From positions 1-8,134 of the forward strand of contig LBSF01000046.1 of assembly GCA_000991805.1 (NCBI GenBank): 8,134 bases of DNA, written 5' to 3'. Every line of letters starts with the position of its first letter. Position 1 is the stretch's first letter. This stretch comes from a candidate division WS6 bacterium GW2011_GWC2_36_7. GTDB lineage: Bacteria; Patescibacteriota; Dojkabacteria; SC72. Below are positions 3,203-8,134 of the stretch, one piece after another. The position numbers were made by a program, and so were the translations under genes. Under the pieces are notes generated by a model. That model did no database searches and was not told where the DNA came from. It saw nothing but the letters and a program-made list of their open reading frames with translations.

Positions 3203-6181
3203 TTAAACAATCTCATCAAACTCCATACCATCTCTATACCCCACCTCGATATCACACTTAGGGCAATATCTATGTTCACCAGCAATATATCCATGCTTAG
3301 GACATATACTGAAGGTTGGTGTCAGAGAGAAGTAAGGTAAGCGGTAATTCTCAGAAACCTTTCTAACTAAATTCTTAACACTAGTCGTTGAGGAAATCTT
3401 TTCACCTACATACAGATGCAATACCGTTCCCCCAGTATATTTACATTGGAATTCATCTTGATCATCCAATGCCTCAAAAATATCATCTGTGTAATTAACG
3501 GGCAATTGAGAGCTGTTAGTATAGTAGGGAACCGTACCAGGTTTCTCAACTAGATCTGCAGCTGTAATAATGTCAGGAAACTTCTTCTTGTCTGCTTTGG
3601 CAAATTTGTATGTAGCACCTTCCCCAGGAGAAGCCTCTAGGTTGAATAACTGATTTGTTTCGGTTTGATAGTTCATTAATACCTCACGCATATGATCCAT
3701 AATTTCTAGACCAAAAGCTCTCCCTTCTTCTGATGTAATACCCTTATCTTTATCACTAAAGAAGTTCATCAACGATTCATTCAAGCCTAGAATCCCGATG
3801 GTATTAAAATGGTTCTTGTAATATTCACCAAATCGCTTCTTAACATCACCAAGATAGAATTTAGAATATGGGTAGAGACCCTTTTGGGTGTATTTTTCAA
3901 TAAAGGCTCTTTTAATTAGTAAACTCTTCTTAGAAAGATCCATCATCTTATCCAATCTCTTAAAATACTCTTTTTTTGTCTTACTTAAGTAACCAATCTT
4001 GGGAAGATTTATAGTCACAACACCGAGGCTTCCAGTCAAAGGATTTGCGCCAAAAAGACCGCCACCTCTCTTTCTAAGCTCTCGATTATCTAACCTTAAT
4101 CTACAGCACATACTTCTCGCATCATCAGGATTCATATCAGAATTCACAAAGTTTGAGAAATATGGAATACCATACTTAGCAGTCATCTCCCATACAGGTT
4201 TGTAGTCTGTATTATCCCAATCAAAATTTTTAGTGATATTGTAGGTAGGTATAGGGAATGAGAAGAGCCTGCCTTGTGAGTCACCTTCCATCATTACTTC
4301 ACAGAATGCTTTGTTTAACATTGCCATTTCAGGTTGGAAGTCCTTATATTTTTCCTTCTGTACTTTACCTCCGATAATGACACCTTGTTCAGCTAATTGC
4401 CCAGAAGGTATTAAATCCATTGTAATATTTGTAAAAGGCGTATTTCCTGTAATGAATACTTTTCCATTACGTCTAGCTACAATTGTTTCATTCTTGGTAT
4501 GTGGGCACCAAATGACCCCCTCATAGTTGACCTTTTCAACCTTTTGAATATATGTTTCCTGATGTTGTATAAGTCTTAAAACATAAATTTCTTTGCTACC
4601 GATTGTAGGTTTTCTTTTTAGTACTGTAAAACCAAAGCCTGCATTAACTGTCAGTATTTGTAATCCATCTAGTATTTCAAGATCTGTTGTTGTAATCTTA
4701 CAGCCCTCAAATCCATCCCCTTTTAAATATGCTTGTAGAAATAGCTTTGACTGTGTTTCATCTAGATTTAGTAATGTATCAGGTATGAATTTAATACTAT
4801 CCATAGTTCCAAACCACTCATGTATTACTCTAGAACTTTCAGCATTTAGTCTCATTCTCACTACTTTCTCTCCAAATCCAGAATGTTCATATTCATCATA
4901 TTTAAATTCAAAATGTTTTAGTAATTTCACTATTTCATTATATTTGCTTTCGTTCTTAATTTTTGACTGATATATACTGATTCTATGTGAATTTCTGTAT
5001 TTTGTACTTCGCTCAAGACTTCCTTCACTTATTACCCACGCCATTAATTGAATTTGTTCATTGCTAATATTTTTTTTTGTATTATTGTTTTTCCCCGATA
5101 GCGGAATTATGAACGGAGATTTTAATTCAAGATTTCTAACGACTCTGTGATGTGGTGATATCAGTTGATCCTGTATTCTGTTTTTGAGATTAAACATCTC
5201 ACCTTTGTACTGTTTCTTGAATACAGATTCGACGACTTGATCTTCAATATATCCTGTCTCCAGGTTGTATGTTTTAATCGTACATCCTTTTTCTATATCA
5301 TCATATGTTTTCCATCCATCTGGAGTTAGAATTTCTGTATCCTCGGATACACATTGGCACCCAACTCTAGTAGGTACATTCATGTTATACAAGAATTCCT
5401 GCATCTTCTGTTTAACCTCCTTGTAGGTCAATTTGTCATATCTAATGAACGGAGCAAGATATGTATCGAAACTAGAGAAGGCCTGGGCTCCTGCAGCCTC
5501 ATGTTGCAAGGTATAGAAGAAGTTAACACATTGCCCTAATGCCGCACCAAGATGCTTTGCAGGTGCCGAAGAGATCTTCCCAGACACACCGGTGAAGCCC
5601 TTGAGCAACAAATCTTCTAAACTCCAACCACAACAATATACAGCCAACATACCGAGATCATGGATATGTATATCCTTATCTATGTTCGCATTCGAAATTT
5701 CCTTAGGGTATATACTGTGTAACCAGTAATTAGCTTGGACAGTGGATGAAATGTAGTTATTTAAACCCTGCCATGAATAGGTCATATTACTGTTTTCACT
5801 AACCTGCCAGTCTTCAATATCAATATATCCTCTAACCAATGTATCTGCATCAATCAAAGATTTGATATTCATTACCTGGTTTTTAAGATCTACAAACAAA
5901 CCAAAGGCTATGGAAGTCTTACCATGTCCCATATCAATGAGTACCTGTTTTACTACATCTGCAATCTCTTCGGTTTTCACAAACTTTCTCTTTGAGTATT
6001 TAGCAACCAATTGCTTTACAACTTCATCCGTGGTTTCATCAGCTCTCTTTCTATCGTTTCCACCAACACTTTCAGCAGCCTTAAATATTCCTGTAGCTAT
6101 TCGCTCTCTCTCAAACTTAACAATTCTTCCATCTCGTTTCTTGACCTGGAATAGGGGGTTCTGTTTTTTTAGGGCAGCCAT
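3203..6181 (-). CDS. nrdD: Anaerobic (class III) ribonucleoside-triphosphate reductase, intein-containing, lacking its glycyl-radical tail
   Basis: A 992-codon frame: NrdD interrupted by a 304-residue intein (277-580), leaving 688 residues after splicing. It reduces ribonucleotides to deoxyribonucleotides anaerobically. Residues 11-100 are an ATP cone (VKKRDGRIVKFERERI), the allosteric site. The barrel carries HIHDLG (172-177), GQCVNFFYTLQ (216-226), GAQAFSSFDTYLAPFI, RVGCQ/TPFTNITMDL across the intein, MCCRLRLD (691-698, likely holding the thiyl cysteine) and GSLGVVTINLPKIGY. A zinc-knuckle motif CPKH...CPKC follows (Cys960, His963, Cys973, Cys976). The frame then stops at TAA after FDEIV, about 25 residues short of where the RVVGY radical site belongs; that part lies in the next ORF. 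As written this product alone cannot be active. It sits 18 nt after nrdR with no Shine-Dalgarno sequence. The family call is certain; the state of the C terminus is open. Confidence 0.93.
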   Translation of the reverse strand: MAALKKQNPLFQVKKRDGRIVKFERERIATGIFKAAESVGGNDRKRADETTDEVVKQLVAKYSKRKFVKTEEIADVVKQVLIDMGHGKTSIAFGLFVDLKNQVMNIKSLIDADTLVRGYIDIEDWQVSENSNMTYSWQGLNNYISSTVQANYWLHSIYPKEISNANIDKDIHIHDLGMLAVYCCGWSLEDLLLKGFTGVSGKISSAPAKHLGAALGQCVNFFYTLQHEAAGAQAFSSFDTYLAPFIRYDKLTYKEVKQKMQEFLYNMNVPTRVGCQCVSEDTEILTPDGWKTYDDIEKGCTIKTYNLETGYIEDQVVESVFKKQYKGEMFNLKNRIQDQLISPHHRVVRNLELKSPFIIPLSGKNNNTKKNISNEQIQLMAWVISEGSLERSTKYRNSHRISIYQSKIKNESKYNEIVKLLKHFEFKYDEYEHSGFGEKVVRMRLNAESSRVIHEWFGTMDSIKFIPDTLLNLDETQSKLFLQAYLKGDGFEGCKITTTDLEILDGLQILTVNAGFGFTVLKRKPTIGSKEIYVLRLIQHQETYIQKVEKVNYEGVIWCPHTKNETIVARRNGKVFITGNTPFTNITMDLIPSGQLAEQGVIIGGKVQKEKYKDFQPEMAMLNKAFCEVMMEGDSQGRLFSFPIPTYNITKNFDWDNTDYKPVWEMTAKYGIPYFSNFVNSDMNPDDARSMCCRLRLDNRELRKRGGGLFGANPLTGSLGVVTINLPKIGYLSKTKKEYFKRLDKMMDLSKKSLLIKRAFIEKYTQKGLYPYSKFYLGDVKKRFGEYYKNHFNTIGILGLNESLMNFFSDKDKGITSEEGRAFGLEIMDHMREVLMNYQTETNQLFNLEASPGEGATYKFAKADKKKFPDIITAADLVEKPGTVPYYTNSSQLPVNYTDDIFEALDDQDEFQCKYTGGTVLHLYVGEKISSTTSVKNLVRKVSENYRLPYFSLTPTFSICPKHGYIAGEHRYCPKCDIEVGYRDGMEFDEIV
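4442..5353 (-). mobile_element. NrdD intein with LAGLIDADG homing endonuclease domain
   Basis: A 304-residue intein in frame with nrdD, inserted between Gln and Thr of the invariant GCQ/TPFTN segment. The N-terminal splice block begins with Cys1 (CVSEDTEILTPDGW). Block B is LISPHHRVV. The C-terminal blocks are EGVIWCPHTKN and RRNGKVFITGN, followed by Thr as the +1 nucleophile. The terminal Asn is present, the usual penultimate His is Gly, and a Cys (WCP) stands where block F often has Asp. In between lies a DOD homing endonuclease with two LAGLIDADG-like motifs, LMAWVISEGSL (379-389) and LFLQAYLKGDG (480-490), both keeping their acidic residue, so cutting may still be possible. The intein DNA is visibly more AT-rich than the flanking exteins, consistent with horizontal arrival. 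Splicing would restore an uninterrupted NrdD barrel. Confidence 0.95.
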
Positions 6182-6199
6182 TAAAGTGGTAGTAAAAAT

Positions 6200-6649
6200 T
6201 TAAAACTTTTCTAACTTATTTATCTCTTCTTTAATATCATCAAGATCCTTAAATTCTTTGTATACTGAAGCAAAACGAATATATGAAAGCTGATCTTTAG
6301 TCTTCAACCAATCTAAGATCATTTTTCCAATCTCTTTTGAGCTCATTGGTTCTTCACTGTTTATAGCAGATCTTTCTACCTGTTCAGCAAAATCTTCAAC
6401 TTCTCGTGTGCTGACAGTATTTTCGTTTATTGCCTTCTTAATTCCCTTAATTATCTTGTTAATATCAAAAGTTTCTAAAGAGCCATCTTTTTTCATGATA
6501 GAGACATCCATTTTTTCTATTCTTTCGTATGTAGTAAACCTTTTACCGCAGCGAAGGCATTGTCTTCTTCGTCTTGTAGAACTATCTTCTCGGTTATCTC
6601 GTTTATCTACAACTTTTGTTGTATCACATGCACAAAAGGGACATCTCAT
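6200..6649 (-). CDS. nrdR: Transcriptional repressor NrdR
   Basis: A complete 149-residue NrdR, the normal length. A zinc ribbon occupies residues 1-46 (Cys3, Cys6, Cys31, Cys34 with RRRRQCLRCGKRFTTYER), and an ATP cone follows (about 49-139), starting VSIMKKDGSLETFDINKI and ending YIRFASVYKEF. NrdR senses ATP/dATP through the cone and represses ribonucleotide reductase genes by binding paired NrdR boxes. Here it is the first gene of the operon it should control: nrdD starts 18 nt after its stop. Candidate boxes lie in the upstream intergenic region, so autoregulation is likely. The ATG start begins the invariant MRCPFC and has no Shine-Dalgarno sequence. Confidence 0.97.
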   Translation of the reverse strand: MRCPFCACDTTKVVDKRDNREDSSTRRRRQCLRCGKRFTTYERIEKMDVSIMKKDGSLETFDINKIIKGIKKAINENTVSTREVEDFAEQVERSAINSEEPMSSKEIGKMILDWLKTKDQLSYIRFASVYKEFKDLDDIKEEINKLEKF

Positions 6650-6659
6650 ATATTTTTAT

Positions 6660-6767
6660 CAACATGTTGTGTATGTCCTCCAAGTTACCCCCAACAGGTG
6701 GTATGGTCAAGAGGCCGATAGAACGGCAATTGTATAGTTGTTGATAATCCAACACAATATACAGTAG
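6660..6767. promoter_or_regulatory. Candidate NrdR boxes upstream of nrdR
   Basis: The known NrdR box is roughly acaCwAtATaTwGtgt. Three partial matches occur. CAACATGTTG (6660-6669) is a perfect palindrome followed by TGT. CAACAGGTGG (6692-6701) lies 32 bp from the first, the three-helical-turn spacing typical of paired boxes. ACACAATATACAGTAG (6752-6767) matches at 13 of 16 positions and overlaps the predicted -35. The middle copy is poor. Assignment is inference from the known family rule. Confidence 0.4.
6729..6757 (-). promoter_or_regulatory. Possible nrdR-nrdD-nrdG operon promoter
   Basis: On the minus strand TTGTGT (6752-6757, weak), a 17-bp spacer and TACAAT (6729-6734, 5/6). The leader would be about 70 nt and would contain the CAACATGTTG element. 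A TTGACC closer to the gene (with TAACTT) is an alternative. Confidence 0.3.
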
Positions 6768-6805
6768 GAATATATTACAGGGTTGGTTATTAATAATATG
6801 AGATT

Positions 6806-6834
6806 TTGACTATGTCAGAATAAGCATATAACAT
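6806..6834 (+). promoter_or_regulatory. Predicted promoter of the nucleotidyltransferase gene
   Basis: TTGACT (6806-6811, 5/6), a 17-bp spacer and TAACAT (6829-6834), or TATAAC (6827-6832) with a 15-bp spacer. The leader would be about 20-25 nt. It is divergent from the nrd operon promoter. Confidence 0.42.
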
Positions 6835-6860
6835 ATATAACTAAGTTTAGTTCTAAAGTC

Positions 6861-7355
6861 ATGATTGTAGAACTTAAAGATTTCTCTCAGATAAGAGAAT
6901 TAGCCATAAAGGATAAAACTTTAGTATGTACATCTGGATGGTATGATCCAATTCATCCCGGACATATATCATATTTAAGAGAGGCAAGTAAGTTAGCCGA
7001 TTACCATGTGGCTGTTGTTAATGGCGATATGCAGGCTATTACGAAGAAAGGCAAGCCATTTATGCCTGCATTAGAGCGTGCGTACATAGTTGATTCATTT
7101 GAATTTGTTGATTTTGTAGTTATATATGATCATCCTACAAAATATGATTGCTGTGATGCATTAGAAATGATTAAACCAGATATATTTGCCAAGGGAGGAG
7201 ATAGAGATGTTAAGGCGAAAGTTCCAGAAGCTGAAGTAGTTGAATCCAACAAAGGGCAAGTGATCTACAATGTGGGAGATCCTAAGCTTTGGTCAAGCTC
7301 AAATTATCTTGAAGAATGGTTCCAATTTAGAAAATCACAAGAATCTACGCTCTAG
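6861..7355 (+). CDS. Nucleotidyltransferase of the HldE-C/TagD-like cytidylyltransferase superfamily
   Basis: A 164-residue single-domain enzyme that should transfer a nucleotidyl group from CTP or ATP to a phosphorylated small molecule. Motifs: TSGWYDPIHPGH (24-35) with the HxGH nucleotide-binding signature; LERAYIVDSFEFVDFVV (71-87); KPDIFAKGGDR (105-115), very like the IKGGD segment of HldE-type adenylyltransferases; and WSSSNYLEEW (144-153) in place of the usual ISST motif. Candidate substrates include heptose-1-phosphate, glycerol-3-phosphate and FMN (archaeal RibL type); the sequence does not decide. The ATG start gives the normal N terminus with about 20 residues before the Rossmann fold; no Shine-Dalgarno sequence is visible. 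It stands alone between a divergent nrd operon and a convergent thioredoxin reductase remnant that overlaps its last 11 nt. Confidence 0.85.
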   Translation: MIVELKDFSQIRELAIKDKTLVCTSGWYDPIHPGHISYLREASKLADYHVAVVNGDMQAITKKGKPFMPALERAYIVDSFEFVDFVVIYDHPTKYDCCDALEMIKPDIFAKGGDRDVKAKVPEAEVVESNKGQVIYNVGDPKLWSSSNYLEEWFQFRKSQESTL

Positions 7356-7917
7356 CTTTCTGTGATAAATATCTGAATATTGAATTAGCAGCTATTCCAC
7401 CTTCTCCAACAGCTGTTACAACCTGTCTAAAGCCATTAGAAGCTGTTGTACAGTCTCCAGCAGCCCATACACCTTCTAAACTTGTAGCCTGAGTATTATC
7501 AACCTTTATATATTTCTTTGCGTCTACTTTTAATCCAAGCATATTTGGGAATAGCCCATCAGGTTCAGATCCAATTTCAATGAATACACCATCTACGTTT
7601 ACATATTGTTCTCCGTTGTATGGTTGAGATAACTTAATCCTTTCTAATCTATTTTCTCCTTCTAAACCGATAGGGAGGGTCTTTAAAATGATTTCTACAT
7701 TCTTTCTTGCCATTAATTGATCAACCCACATAGGTTCTCCGAGTAATTCAGTTCCCCTGTAGATTAGATATACCTTTTTAGCTATATCTGAAAGCATAGT
7801 TGCAGACATTACAGCTGCATTTTTACCACCTACAACAGCCACAGTTTTGTCTCTGTAGAACATTGCATCACATGTAGCACAGTAGGATAATCCTTTTCCT
7901 AAATATTTATCTTCCCC
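7345..7917 (-). pseudogene. trxB: Thioredoxin reductase, C-terminal two-thirds (5'-truncated)
   Basis: The frame encodes the NADPH domain and C terminus of a thioredoxin reductase, about 190 of the usual 310 residues. It is readable from [20 protein letters not shown] (redox CATC, codons 7870-7881), through the NADPH-binding VVGGKNAAV and a KKVYLIYRG strand, to the FAD-contacting GVWAAGDCTT and GFRQVVTAVGEG. The first ATG (7863) lies after the redox cysteines, so it is not the true start. The FAD-binding N terminus (about 115 residues) is missing: the frame meets a TAA at 7918-7920 and runs into pyrD-like sequence. The second glycine of the GxGxxA NADPH motif is Lys, which is unusual. This may be a genuinely broken gene or, more simply, a mis-joined contig end. 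It overlaps the convergent nucleotidyltransferase by 11 nt. Confidence 0.82.
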
Positions 7918-8132
7918 TTAAAATCCAACATGATTTGGTATTTATTTTTCTCCATGTACTTTTGGATACCCTCAAGTATATTGATAGGACCATAAGGATC
8001 AATAAAATTAAAAGTGCCTATAGCGATTGCATCAGCACCGGCAAGTATAAATTCTATAGCATCCTGCCAGCGGCCAAGTTTGCTGTAGGTAAATCCAAGC
8101 AAAAAGTGTGCATTGGCATAATCTGGCTTGAT
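7899..8132 (-). pseudogene. Chimeric fragment: TPR repeat joined to the C terminus of dihydroorotate dehydrogenase (PyrD)
   Basis: A single open frame enters from the right edge and ends at a TAG (7899-7901). Its first 25 or so residues are a textbook TPR unit: [20 protein letters not shown], then RWQDAIE, with Leu-Gly, Tyr and Ala at TPR positions 7-8, 11 and 20. From DAIEF onward it is the end of class 1 Pyr[21 protein letters not shown] (FMN phosphate-binding region), then [13 protein letters not shown]. The switch is in frame at codons 8049-8063. The shared word DAIEF is plausible in both families, so the join has local similarity. The frame's last codons overlap the trxB frame (GEDKYLGKG). 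A normal PyrD has an IGGI motif before EDAIEF, absent here. Either a recombination or deletion product or an assembly chimera; I favour the latter. Confidence 0.7.
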
Positions 8133-8134
8133 TC

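Noticed and set aside
3203..3205. Recoding of the nrdD stop codon
   Set aside because: The stop is TAA, not a commonly reassigned codon, and the nrdD frame meets a second TAA (the codon three further on) and shows no family similarity, so simple readthrough would not restore the radical domain.
3175..3294. The upstream part of the 86-codon frame containing the radical ORF, as a longer gene
   Set aside because: This stretch overlaps the nrdD frame, where the conserved zinc motif CPKHGY...CPKC is coded. In the other frame it is featureless and hydrophobic. Only the part from the ATG at 3174 is family-like.
4442..5353. Class 3 intein (WCT triad), because of the WCP in block F
   Set aside because: Class 3 inteins lack Cys at position 1, whereas this one begins with Cys; the Trp required in block B is not visible.
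3999..6203. Several plus-strand open frames of 61-125 codons within nrdD
   Set aside because: All lie antisense to conserved nrdD or intein coding sequence and show no family motifs or initiation signals.
6408..6737. Plus-strand frame of 109 codons across nrdR and its upstream region
   Set aside because: Antisense to the invariant NrdR zinc ribbon and ATP cone; no recognisable protein.
1..8134. CRISPR arrays, rRNA genes, insertion sequences
   Set aside because: No regularly spaced repeats, rRNA motifs, transposase frames or flanking inverted repeats were seen. The intein is the only mobile element.

Overview
An AT-rich bacterial window made of short, tightly packed operons. I infer a fermentative, anaerobic, small-genome bacterium, most plausibly from the Patescibacteria/CPR. 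The grounds are a lemA gene followed by what looks like a DUF2207-type secreted membrane protein, class III (anaerobic) ribonucleotide reductase as the only RNR visible, overlapping or nearly overlapping genes, and almost no Shine-Dalgarno sequences. The phylum is inference; no marker gene settles it. The standard genetic code fits: no in-frame TGA occurs in the intact genes, and every visible stop is TAA or TAG.

Layout. Minus strand, 1-667: a secreted DUF2207-like protein (5' end only) behind lemA. Minus strand, 731-1555: a 63-residue lysine-rich histone-like protein with its own terminator, a tRNA-Pro(UGG), and a small DUF4870-like membrane protein with its terminator. Plus strand, 1623-2355: a complete lexA whose promoter carries a cluster of GTATAC palindromes, probably its own operator. 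Minus strand, 6649-2348: an nrdR-nrdD-[glycyl-radical ORF]-nrdG operon. Plus strand, 6861-7355: a HldE/TagD-like nucleotidyltransferase. Minus strand, 8132-7345: a broken thioredoxin reductase fused end to end with a piece of PyrD and a piece of a TPR protein.

The most striking part is the nrd operon. NrdD carries a 304-residue LAGLIDADG intein inserted in its conserved GCQ/TPFTN segment. The nrdD reading frame then stops after its zinc-binding motif, before the glycyl radical site. That site (RVVGY) is encoded 28 nt downstream, in another frame, by a 46-codon ORF that has its own ATG and overlaps the nrdG start by 7 nt. It is either a separately encoded glycyl-radical subunit, a programmed +1 frameshift, or an indel. 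NrdG would install the radical on this peptide, and NrdR would control the operon from candidate boxes in the 6650-6800 intergenic region.

The right end (7899-8134) joins three unrelated genes inside about 230 bp and should be treated as a possible assembly chimera.
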